From contig NC_020175.2 in assembly GCF_000224145.3 (NCBI RefSeq), forward strand, positions 917,948 through 981,947: a DNA stretch of 64,000 nucleotides, read 5' to 3'. This document shows, piece after piece, positions 48,501-55,671 of this stretch; the first letter of the stretch is position 1, and each line of letters begins with the position of its first letter. The DNA is from Ciona intestinalis. Taxonomy: Eukaryota; Chordata; Ascidiacea; Phlebobranchia; Cionidae. A program made the position numbers and the translations under genes. The notes beneath the pieces were generated by a model. The model made no database searches. It was not told the origin of the DNA and saw only the letters and a list, made by a program, of their open reading frames with translations.

Positions 48501-50624
48501 CATGTAAATAATATACACATTTAATTTTTGGTGTAAATTACTGTTGCAGCCATAAACGTTGCAGTTTTTAAATTTTTACACAATTTTTTTTTTTGAATAA
48601 GTAAAATCTAAAGTGACGTTGTTAAAATGCAATTACACCCCTAATTGTGGAACATAAGAAACCTTATTGATTGTTGTGGGAATGTGATGCAATTTGGCTC
48701 TTACCTCTCCCTTTTCACCCCCAGTGTTCTTAACAGCTTCTGTTGCTTTATTTAATAATTGTTGCAAGTTGCGAACTTGGTCAGCAGTTTGACCAACACT
48801 GTCTCGTAGTTCACTTATAATTGCATCTCTCTCTACAATGCTGGATTCCAAAGCTTGAACCTGATCTGCAGTACGATATACATTATAAAGTCGATTAGAC
48901 GATTAAAGTCTTATTAACTATAAATTGATGGTACATTCCGACATGCATAAGCAGTTTGGGTGTTGGGTAATGAGCTAATTCTTGCCTAAATCCTATATCA
49001 TTAAACAAGGACCTCACCCATGTAGAATAAAACTGATGGAGTGATGGTACAACATATTTAGATAGGCATCCATTTAATACCCACTGAAAAAACAACCAAA
49101 ATCAAAAGTATAAATGAAATATAAAAAAAAAAAAATCAAAAGTATAAACGAAACAAGTATGCTAGCACTAGCCGTAAGTATATGCATGAAAACATTATCT
49201 ACCAGTTATTTGGTACCTAACACAAATCTCATCTAGCATAGACAATACTTGTAAACTGTAATGTTCCTGCAATGCCATATACTAATAATTATACAAATTT
49301 ATGTAGTGCACATAACATAAGACATAACAGTTACATTGTAAGTGACAATGACAACTAAACATAGCATACTCATTTCATGTAGCTCCTTATTTTGCAAAGT
49401 CAACTTTTGCAAAGCAATTTGTTGATCAGAGACAGTTATTTCAAGTTCTTGGATTCGTTCAATTGCTGAAAGTTCCATAGTATATCCAGGTTCCTCCTAA
49501 TGTTAAAGTCATAGGTTATACATGCTTTATACCAGTGGTATGTATCACAAAGACACATAAGCAATACAGCATAGTAATGCAGACAGACATGAATATTATA
49601 TATGTCAGGTAAAAGCAGTAACTTATGTAAAATAAAAAAATATATACTTTACAAATAAGTAAAAATTTCTACTGCCATGGCCAATTGTACAATTGTAGAG
49701 AATGATTTTCCTAAGAAAGTGCATTTGGTTTAACCTTAAAGTTGTCTAATAATTTCATTGTAAATCGATAATCACCTCTGTAGATATTTCTTCAGCAGTT
49801 GTAGTTGATAATTCTGAATTTTCAGATGGAGATAATGCTCTTAAACTTGTGTCATCACCTGTTTGAACAGCAATGCTGTCACCGGCTCCAACTTCTTCTG
49901 AGTTTGAAGCATCTCCTGTTAAGTTACAACATATTTTATTACATCATAGAAAACTTAACTACATAACAAATATGTTGCAACTTGCTATCATTAATCATAG
50001 AAAGTCAGATCTACACAGAGTTGTTTACCGTAACTAGCAGTCTTAATCATTCAGTAAAAGTTATAAATCACTAAATCAGAAGGATAAAATACCAGCAAGG
50101 GTTCAGACCCTAAAGATACATAATGTGTTTTGGCACTTGAATTCGACACCTTATAATGGGTCATTTCGGTCTGCTTTTAGGTGTCTATACAAAAACAAAT
50201 ATGCTGCATTTTCCAAAGGTATGAGTGTACTACATTAAAGCAATGTCACCCCAGATTTTTATCATATTTAAAAATGTAACGTCTATGTACTTACAGCAAA
50301 AAGGAACTTTAAAAGTTTAAATAAATAAAAACTAACTTGGTGTGGAAACAGCAGAAGCTCCTTTATCTTTCTTCCTCTTCTTCGAAGATTTTTTCTTACG
50401 AAAGTTTTCAAACTAAAAAAACGCTTGTTTAACAAAAAAAAACATAACACTTCAATTAAGCAAGCCAATACTCAATGTTAAATAGATATACCAATTTATT
50501 TACAGCTGGGAAAATACAAAAACTTGTTTACAGTTTGTACTTTAAGCTAATTTCTCTACAAAATAAATAAAATTACCTTTGCTTTCCCAGCTTCCAACTT
50601 TCGTTTTCTCTCTTCTTCATCCAT
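1581..50624 (-). CDS. AKAP9: AKAP9/pericentrin-like giant coiled-coil scaffold, 78 exons
   Basis: My exon model has 78 exons totalling 12,273 nt, or 4,090 codons plus TAA. Every junction is GT-AG and every phase matches; 49 of 77 introns are phase 0. Vertebrate AKAP9 has about 3,900 residues and PCNT about 3,300. The N-terminus MDEEERKRKLEAGKAK, followed by FENFRKKKSSKKRKK, matches the AKAP9 start closely and PCNT less closely. Nearly all the rest is Glu/Gln/Lys/Leu heptad coiled coil. Family blocks recur in order: LRAELNEIHGKQIKDLKQ, then DLSQRLAESMFAGPELDP, HNEGVQVLTLSE, a WRSDLL...LLAEL block, and finally the PACT domain. Known family role: anchoring PKA, gamma-tubulin complexes and calmodulin at centrosome and Golgi. 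I did not find a clear PKA RII-binding helix. A tunicate gene is probably co-orthologous to AKAP9 and PCNT, so the symbol is by similarity. Exon coordinates are in the five block entries below. Confidence 0.93.
5565..5655. repeat. Short minisatellite (tatattct units)
   Basis: Tandem variants of 'ctgttatattcttatattcttgtg' run for about 90 bp in the intron between exons 71 and 72. Confidence 0.6.
8898..9052 (-). mobile_element. tRNA-derived SINE fragment
   Basis: It contains 'ttgcccaacgacacatatgcc', 'ggtagcagcgctgagcctcgaacc' and a degraded tRNA-like head. Read on the minus strand, the head carries a box-B-like GGTTCGAGGCT. Confidence 0.45.
9163..10279. other. Intron 64 of the AKAP9-like gene
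   Basis: About 1.1 kb of AT-rich sequence with an (at)-rich stretch at 10145-10175. I see no exon or clear mobile element. Confidence 0.35.
10853..11000 (-). mobile_element. SINE copy, tail half
   Basis: It holds 'gggcaacgacagtcgttataacac', 'ctgcttacaagtcacc' and 'atgtaactttgtaggtg', the family tail. It lies in an AKAP9-like intron. Confidence 0.5.
11385..11545. repeat. Dispersed repeat 'ggcctaaatc...acccatg...ctgtagaacctcaccc'
   Basis: A second repeat family with the core 'ctaattctggcctaaatctc', 'acccatga' and 'gctgtagaacctcaccc'. Other copies lie near 3236-3312, 5038-5110, 30890-31075, 37545-37655, 37998-38095, 40738-40800 and 48945-49035. A shared 'gtccttgcaagacacttaac' motif suggests a link to the SINE middle part. 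Confidence 0.45.
16155..16350. mobile_element. MITE copy (tatagtaGGGTGG...CCACCCTActata)
   Basis: About 196 bp begin tatagtagggtgg and end cccaccctactata, so the ends are inverted repeats. The interior (tagtaaacaaagaacattcaa, gtttaaaacacgatcaggatat) recurs in the other copies in this window. It has no coding capacity and sits in an AKAP9-like intron. Confidence 0.6.
18420..18492. repeat. Microsatellite (tttc)n and (attgat)n
   Basis: About seven TTTC units are followed by repeated 'attgctattgatattg'. Further (AT)n tracts lie at 19205-19230 and 11936-11962. Confidence 0.65.
22230..22350 (+). mobile_element. SINE fragment in reverse orientation
   Basis: The reverse complement of the family tail is visible: 'gcacgaggtatataaaaacag' and 'ccagtgttataataactgtca'. 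Similar reverse fragments lie at 1-60 and 56280-56420. Confidence 0.45.
22522..24189. other. Intron 43 of the AKAP9-like gene
   Basis: This 1.7 kb interval is AT-rich and, apart from the candidate mini-exon at 23855-23905, I see no coding signal or recognisable repeat. Confidence 0.4.
23855..23905 (-). other. Candidate 17-codon cassette mini-exon in intron 43
   Basis: A 51-nt open stretch lies between a catcag acceptor and a CAG/GTGCTT donor and encodes RRSLGLPSSCLKEQTKQ. Phase 0 at both ends matches exon 43 and exon 44, so inclusion keeps the frame. The donor is weak and the peptide is not coiled coil, so this is only a candidate. Confidence 0.22.
25855..27501. other. Intron 39 of the AKAP9-like gene
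   Basis: A 1.6 kb intron. I see AT-rich sequence with no exon-like reading frame and no clear repeat. Confidence 0.4.
27785..27962 (-). mobile_element. tRNA-derived SINE fragment
   Basis: Minus-strand reading gives GCCACAATGGTTAACATGTC, then a CTCTATCTCAGA arm and GGTTCGAGGGT. This box A to box B order is that of a tRNA promoter, followed by the family middle part. Confidence 0.5.
28381..28590 (-). mobile_element. SINE copy, middle and tail parts
   Basis: It holds 'acgggtgttctgcttcatatg' and 'gacaacccataagtgaccactgggttcgagcaatta', shared with many copies in the window. It lies between exons 37 and 38 of the AKAP9-like gene. Confidence 0.5.
29849..31295. repeat. Repeat-rich intron between the duplicated exons 34 and 35
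   Basis: This intron holds SINE pieces at 30001-30105, 30145-30205 and 30250-30345 (the 'cagtcgttataacac...ttctgctcc...' part). It also holds copies of a second dispersed repeat at 30640-30720 and 30890-31075 ('caaatcct...ctcatggctt...gcaaaacctc') and a MITE at 31087-31280. It contains no gene. Confidence 0.55.
31087..31280. mobile_element. MITE copy, opposite orientation, beside a splice donor
   Basis: This is the same family as the copy at 16155. The right end (gtgtcccatcttcccccaccctactata) is well preserved and the left end is degraded. It ends 15 bases from the donor side of exon 34 (31296-31460). Confidence 0.58.
33162..33211. other. Assembly gap of 50 N
   Basis: The run of N lies inside the intron between exons 29 and 30. 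The flanking exons join in phase 0, so no exon has to be missing. Confidence 0.9.
36063..36345 (-). mobile_element. Long SINE copy abutting the acceptor of exon 23
   Basis: On the plus strand it reads aacttatttatcc, then 'gcaatgacagtcattacaatac', 'gcatgtaactttgtaggtg', then 'ttgcccaaggacac'. This is the order seen in the other copies. The tRNA-like head of the family would be at the high-coordinate end and is missing here. The tail end lies within a few bases of the cag acceptor of exon 23. Confidence 0.5.
36749..37111. mobile_element. hAT-like non-autonomous element (MITE)
   Basis: The left end reads CAGTGGTGCAGCTAG and the right end, reverse-complemented, reads CACTGGTGTAGTGATAG, giving imperfect terminal inverted repeats of the CAGTGGTG type common in hAT MITEs. 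The interior is dominated by repeated and inverted CGACCGACTAA motifs. No transposase frame is present. I could not define an unambiguous 8-bp target duplication. It lies in intron 21 of the AKAP9-like gene. Confidence 0.45.
42173..42577 (-). CDS. Candidate alternative first exon: cysteine-rich N-terminus
   Basis: Inside intron 12 of the AKAP9-like gene, on the same strand, an ATG opens 135 codons ending at a strong donor (AAA then GTAAGA). The donor is phase 0 and exon 13 starts in phase 0, so splicing gives ...CENFIRK joined to MEELKLEME. The peptide has 13 cysteines in clusters (KCPACGC, SCCCIC, NCCRC, AVC) between Ser/Asp-rich linkers, which suggests metal binding (inference). An AG acceptor with a pyrimidine-rich lead lies 20 bases upstream of the ATG and could be a spliced-leader acceptor. 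If this is an alternative start, the isoform would have about 3,705 residues. A standalone single-exon gene of 154 codons, ending at 42113, is the other possibility. I recognise no named domain. Confidence 0.45.
43666..50624 (-). other. AKAP9: AKAP9-like gene, exons 1-12 (N-terminal head and first coiled coil)
   Basis: Exons in transcript order: 50577-50624, 50337-50412, 49776-49915, 49370-49496, 48705-48865, 48278-48485, 47714-47859, 45892-46038, 45349-45463, 44752-44885, 44319-44450, 43666-43791. The start ATG is 50624-50622. Exon 2 gives a Lys/Arg-rich stretch. Exon 3 is Ser/Thr/Glu-rich, and its LSTTTAEEISTE resembles the AKAP9 EISTTADD region. Coiled coil starts in exon 4. Exon 5 carries LESSIVERDAIISEL, similar to AKAP9 'FEAAIKQRDGIITQL'. 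Exon 7 carries LRAELNEIHGKQIKDLKQ, similar to AKAP9 'LRAELDEMYGQQIVQMKQ'. Confidence 0.88.
46827..47039 (-). CDS. Nested hydrophobic reading frame (two membrane helices), unrecognised
   Basis: This 70-codon frame lies in intron 7 of the AKAP9-like gene on the same strand. It has two hydrophobic segments of about 20 residues (LFLVFFAVLNYLVGIVLW and, after a short loop, VVCFTISSIVALSGLYI) and a polar tail. The stop codon overlaps an AATAAA (CAATAAATA). A CTAAG acceptor lies 20 bases upstream of the ATG. It is noticeably less AT-rich than the flanks. It could be a small nested gene, or an alternative terminal exon joined from exon 6 (the phase fits exon 6, not exon 7). I recognise no family. Confidence 0.3.
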   Translation of the reverse strand: MLFLVFFAVLNYLVGIVLWKATLSMVVCFTISSIVALSGLYINICLSAKNSRVTNSNASLLWINVNFIHQ

Positions 50625-51498
50625 TTGTGTATTGCGTAGTTTAATCCAAAGTAGGAAATCTCAGACTCGCATATTCTAAACTTTACAAGTTACGTATCAG
50701 TATATCAATGTCTCTTGTAAGAAAACGCATACGCAAGGTTAGACCACGTCACTGTCTATAAAAAGAACACGAAACGCAAACAGAAAAAATGTAAAAAAAC
50801 GTACAAAACTTAGGTATTAAATTACTACGTAGATAAATTTGATTTTTAAACCCTTTAAAAATTGCGCATAATCACGTTAAGTAAACAGGTGCATTCAATT
50901 GCTCATTAAACAGATAATCCGCATTTACGGAATAACGGAAAACAGCATAGGTACTAGGTAGTACTTCTTTATTAATTGCTTAAAAAGTATAAATATGATT
51001 AAATTATACATTTTACAAATAAAAACTGAATTAGTAACGCATATTTTTTTTTGTTCTAGACTATTTTGTACATCTGCCAACTTACTTTTAGTGGAAATAT
51101 TGCCGTACTGTTCATTCCGTTATTTAAACCATAGAAACACCTCCTACTACAGGGTACACATAAACATACCGCAAGTACACAAACTCTCGTACCTGCAAGC
51201 TGTGAATTTTTTTGCAATCTAACTCAATACTTTTGTACTCCAATGACAACTGTAGACTATCTTTATAGGGGTATTTGGAAAACAGTAAACATAAGTACCA
51301 AACCATGCAATTGCTTCAACATTACAAACATAAAGATCCTGTTCTAACCATTTAGACCACCATTTATTTTATAACCAATTTAGATTATCTCTTTTCTTTA
51401 ATAACAAATTTAGATTACTTTTTAAGAAATATACAATTTTTATTAGCACACCATTAAAAAACTGTTTCAATGCAAAATAAATAGAGTAAAAAAACAAT
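50625..51498. promoter_or_regulatory. Interval between LRR1 stop and AKAP9-like start
   Basis: These 874 bp of AT-rich sequence separate two minus-strand genes. They include the LRR1 poly(A) signal at 51441-51446 and must hold the main AKAP9-like promoter or outron. A pyrimidine-poor AG acceptor about 50 bases before the ATG could be a trans-splice site, but it is weak. I see no conserved element. Confidence 0.35.
51441..51446 (-). other. Poly(A) signal of LRR1
   Basis: AATAAA on the minus strand, about 53 bases past the LRR1 stop. Confidence 0.5.
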
Positions 51499-52764
51499 TT
51501 AAAGAAGAGCTTGTGGTACATACTTGTTTAAGCAATCATTAGAACAAATAACAGCACAAACAGGAGCAGTGGTACCTCCTCCAGTATCCAAGCCCACTAA
51601 GCTTTGTGTGATTGAGCGCAAATTGTAATATGTAAAAAATTGAACAAAGCTAGAAAAACAGAAACTGCCGCACTGGCATTGTTTACCATTGTCCAAATAC
51701 TTTATTAAGATATATGGGACATATTCATAATTATCATAAAACGTATTATATTGCCTGATATTTCTTGCACATATTTCAAGCAAAGATAGGGGACTGTTGA
51801 AAATTAAACGTCTTTCAGGTAAATTTGGAGGTGCAAATTGGTTGGTAAAAGGGTTCATGTACAAATCCAAGTTTTCTAAACAGAGAAAAGTAATGGAAAA
51901 AGGTAAAAATTTTAATTGGTTATGAGAGGCATTTAGTTTTGCAAGTTTTTTTAATTTTCCCATTTGTTTTGGAAGGATTTTGATCTGGTTATGGCTTATA
52001 TTTAAAGACCATAACTCTGATAATTCGAAGAAACAAGCGGGCAGTTGTTGAATGTTATTGTGCGACAAGTTTAAGTTCTTAAGCTGTTTGCATAAAGGCA
52101 AATTTGAATTGCACAACTCCATTTGAAAATCACTGATAACATTATGAGATACATCCAACTCACAAAGCATAGGCATGTGAGCTAACTGCTCAGGAAGACT
52201 TTTAATTTTATTATTGCTAAGATTAAGAGCTGTTAGGTACTTTAGTTTCAATAATCTTCCATCCACTCTGGCCAAATTGCAGGTGTTCACAGATAAACGT
52301 TCAAGTGACGAAGGAAAACTTGATGTGCCTGGATAATCTTTTCGAGTCGTTATAATCATTTTGGTCTTTACTTTTTCCACCTGTTTTGTGGTTGCAGGAG
52401 CCATAGAAGACAATACCAAATGGCCAGATATATTCTCTCCTTTGTGTGCCATTTTTAGTGCATTTAAAATTCGTTTTAGGTCAACTGGATTCGCCTTTTT
52501 TACACAAAGGTCCACAGTTGGGTCTTTAAGCCGAATAGTTGCTTTGCCTTCTGAAATACATTTGGTAAACATCTGCTGAACGTTGTTATGCACTTTGTAC
52601 TTCACTCCTTGTTTGTTCTTAGTTGTGCAATACATAAGGAATATGATATCTCCTGGCTTTCTTGCAAGAAAAAGCGTAGCTTGAGCAGCTTTACCACAAC
52701 CTCCACGCATGCCTTGAGATGCAACACTATGATTTACAACCTCTAACTGACATTTAACTCTCAT
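51499..52764 (-). CDS. LRR1: LRR1, leucine-rich repeat receptor of the CUL2 ubiquitin ligase
   Basis: A single exon encodes 421 residues (human LRR1 has 414). I chose the Met of MRVKCQLEV because it aligns with the human start MKLHCEVEV; another in-frame ATG lies seven codons upstream at 52785. Residues 1-140 form the PPIL5/LRR1 N-terminal domain, including QMFTKCISEGKATIRLKDP. Residues about 150-305 hold leucine-rich repeats (LTALNLSNNKIKSLPEQL, LKNLNLSHNNIQQLP). At about 327-336, SLLEICARNI fits the BC-box consensus for elongin C binding. A cysteine group (CQCGSFC...CSNDC) follows. Known family role: CRL2-LRR1 ubiquitylates MCM7 to unload the CMG helicase when replication terminates. The single-exon structure is notable in such an intron-rich region. 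Confidence 0.93.
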   Translation of the reverse strand: MRVKCQLEVVNHSVASQGMRGGCGKAAQATLFLARKPGDIIFLMYCTTKNKQGVKYKVHNNVQQMFTKCISEGKATIRLKDPTVDLCVKKANPVDLKRILNALKMAHKGENISGHLVLSSMAPATTKQVEKVKTKMIITTRKDYPGTSSFPSSLERLSVNTCNLARVDGRLLKLKYLTALNLSNNKIKSLPEQLAHMPMLCELDVSHNVISDFQMELCNSNLPLCKQLKNLNLSHNNIQQLPACFFELSELWSLNISHNQIKILPKQMGKLKKLAKLNASHNQLKFLPFSITFLCLENLDLYMNPFTNQFAPPNLPERRLIFNSPLSLLEICARNIRQYNTFYDNYEYVPYILIKYLDNGKQCQCGSFCFSSFVQFFTYYNLRSITQSLVGLDTGGGTTAPVCAVICSNDCLNKYVPQALL

Positions 52765-53460
52765 GACCACAGAGTGCGTATACAAACAACTATGTAATCT
52801 ATGCAGCTGTAAAAGTAACGGTGATACGAAAACATTGTCATTCTAGTTTAATTATGTTTACCTTAAAGAAAAGATACAATGAATACACACTCTCATATGT
52901 AAGTTGAACAGATCATGTATACAAGCAATACAACAAAAACAACAAACTATAGGCCTAATATAAAAGTAATTTATATGAATGCAGAAAAACAGGTAACACA
53001 TATAATATAGATAATAGATTACTCACTAATTGTATTGTTCCCGCCACCAATATACGCGACACTTTGTCACACTTATAACAAATTCACCTGCAAATCGAAT
53101 TAATGTTTGGTTGGCGCCAAGTCGTTACGCATGATTGTATTTGTCCATCGTAATAAAAGTGCTTCCAGGTAAAATAAAACTAATAAGTAAATACCATACA
53201 AAACATAGCGCAACCATAAAGAGTACTACGGTGGAACGATAAGATAAAAATTAATTCACTAAAACCAATAATTAACTTTAATTTTTCCAGCTGTGTAAAC
53301 TTTTCTATTAAGGCAGAAAAACCTTAAAAAATAAAACGGCATCACGTTTATTTTTGTTAATATTTTGACAGAATCACGCAATATTGTGAAAGTTTCTCTG
53401 AAGACTGCAAATATATTTTTGTAAACAAGAAGCAACCAAAACGTCCAAGTCTATTGGAAA
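52765..53460. promoter_or_regulatory. Divergent promoter interval between LRR1 and a small acidic gene
   Basis: About 700 bp separate the start codons of two divergent genes. No reading frame is convincing here, so it probably holds both promoters. I cannot point to specific factor sites. Confidence 0.4.
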
Positions 53461-55520
53461 ATGGGCGATAGAATAGATGGATACAGCTACTACATTACGA
53501 ACGATAGTGACGATGAAGAGGGATGTATGGATAGGTTTGTTTTTAACCTTACTTGGCCATATATGCATTCATACGAATCATACCTAATCCTTAACTTTTT
53601 TATCTTAGCTCTGATGATGAAACTGGCTTTCCTCTTGACGACCAAGTTGATAAGTTCCTACATGGAACACCACAGCAGCAGACAAGAGCTCTACAAAGAA
53701 TTACTGGTATATTTAAATTAATATGATAACATTGCAGACTTGTAGCTGTGTGACTCCGGCAAATGCTCTATAAAAGGGTAATACTAATTTACGGGAATAC
53801 GGAAATAAGGGAACGACGGGAATCGCAATCTAATTTACGGGAATACGGAAATATGGAAAAGACGGGAAAAACTGCAAACTAATTTACGGAAACTTACGGG
53901 AATGTGTTTTATGCTTGTTTTAGGTATTTACCAGTTACGGGGATATGTTTTAAGCATATTACAATTATGGGAATAAGTTTTATGCTTGTTTCAAGCCTAC
54001 ACCAGTTAGGGGAAGGGTACGGGAATGTGTTTTAAGCATATTACAGTTACGGGAAAATTACGGGAATGTGTTTTATACTTTTTTAATATTTACCAGTTAC
54101 GGGAATGTGTTTTAACTAAGCATCTTACAGTTACGGGAAAATTACAGAAATGTGTTTTATGCTTGTTTCAAGTATTTACCAGTTATGGGGATGTGTTTTA
54201 AGCATATTACAGTTACGGGAAACTTACGGGAATAAGTTTTATGCTTGTTTCAAGCCTATACACCAGTTACGGGAAGGTTACGGGAGTGTGTTTTAAGCAC
54301 ATTATTACAGTTACGGGAATAAGTTTTATGCTTGTTTCAAGCCTACACCAGTTAGGGGAAGGGTACGGGGATGTGTTTTAAGCATATTACAGTTACGGGA
54401 AAATTACGGGAATGTGTTTTATACTTTTTTAAGTATTTACCAGTTACGGGAATGTGTTTTAACTAAGCATCTTACAGTTACGGGAAAATTACAGAAATGT
54501 GTTTTATGCTTGTTTCAAGTATTTACCAGTTATGGGGATGTGTTTTAAGCATATTACAGTTACGGGAAACTTACGGGAATAAGTTTTATGCTTGTTTCAA
54601 GCCTATACACCAGTTACGGGAAGGTTACGGGAGTGTGTTTAAGCACATTATTACAGTTACGGGAATAATTTTCCCGTAACTGGTTGTCTTCAAGCACACA
54701 ACACATTTCCGTAACTGGTGTAGGCTTGAAACAAGCATAAAACACATTCCTGAAATTTTCCCTTAACTTGTAAATACTTTAAACAAGCATAAAATACATT
54801 CCCATAAGTTTCCTATAACTGGTAAATACCTCAAACAAGCATAAACACATTTCCATTATTTTCCCATAACTGGTAATACTTAAAAAAGCATAAAANNNNN
54901 NNNNNNNNNNNNNNNNNNNNNNNNNNNNNNNNNNNNNNNNNNNNNNNNNNNNNNNNNNNNNNNNNNNNNNNNNNNNNNNNNNNNNNNNNNNNNNNNNNNN
55001 NNNNNNNNNNNNNNNNNNNNNNNNNNNNNNNNNNNNNNNNNNNNNNNNNNNNNNNNNNNNNNNNNNNNNNNNNNNNNNNNNNNNNNNNNNNNNNNNNNNN
55101 NNNNNNNNNNNNNNNNNNNNNNNNNNNNNNNNNNNNNNNNNNNNNNNNNNNNNNNNNNNNNNNNNNNNNNNNNNNNNNNNNNNNNNNNNNNNNNNNNNNN
55201 NNNNNNNNNNNNNNNNNNNNNNNNNNNNNNNNNNNNNNNNNNNNNNNNNNNNNNNNNNNNNNNNNNNNNNNNNNNNNNNNNNNNNNNNNNNNNNNNNNNN
55301 NNNNNNNNNNNNNNNNNNNNNNNNNNNNNNNNNNNNNNNNNNNNNNNNNNNNNNNNNNNNNNNNNNNNNNNNNNNNNNNNNNNNNNNNNNNNNNNATGTA
55401 AATCGTTTTAGTTTTTATAGTGTTTTTATTAAATTATATGTTTTATAGTTAAGTCGTATTCCGTTATTTATAACAGACTATAGAAGTAAGCCCCAGCGTC
55501 CCGGACCAAACCACCGTTAA
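53461..55520 (+). CDS. Small acidic protein, 3 exons, 71 residues, unrecognised
   Basis: Exons: 53461-53534, 53609-53706 and 55477-55520. They join with matching phases (2, then 1) into 72 codons including TAA. The protein starts MGDRIDGYSYYITND, has an acidic stretch (SDDEEGCMDSSDDE), then LDDQVDKFLHGTPQQQ, a short TRALQRIT helix and a basic Pro-rich end (DYRSKPQRPGPNHR). The first two exons have strong codon-like sequence and good splice sites. The third is inferred from its phase, a ttataacag acceptor and an ATTAAA about 40 bases after the stop. Intron 2 contains the repeat array and the 500-N gap, so further exons could be hidden there. I recognise no family. Confidence 0.5.
53770..54895. 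repeat. Tandem array of 'gttacgggaatgtgtttta' units with higher-order period and inverted arm
   Basis: Short units of roughly 50-60 bp (ttacgggaa, tgtgttttaagcatatt, gtttcaagtatttaccag) are organised into a higher-order unit of about 346 bp. For example, 'gcctacaccagttaggggaag' occurs at 53995 and again at 54341. Near 54668 the array flips: 'cagttacgggaataattttcccgtaactgg' is a palindrome. From there to the gap the units are in reverse complement (aacaagcataaaacacattcc). Confidence 0.8.
54896..55395. other. Assembly gap of exactly 500 N
   Basis: The round size suggests a placeholder. It begins inside the inverted arm of the repeat array, a structure that commonly breaks assemblies. Confidence 0.9.
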
Positions 55521-55671
55521 AAACATTTAAGATCGAGTTACGTAATTCTGTAAATATGTATTAAATAGAACAAGATAGAATGAAAACATGTCGTATCTCA
55601 CGCACTACTTTGTACATGTGTGTATGAACGATGAACATTATTTTGCACATAGGTGTACATAAGAAGTTACA

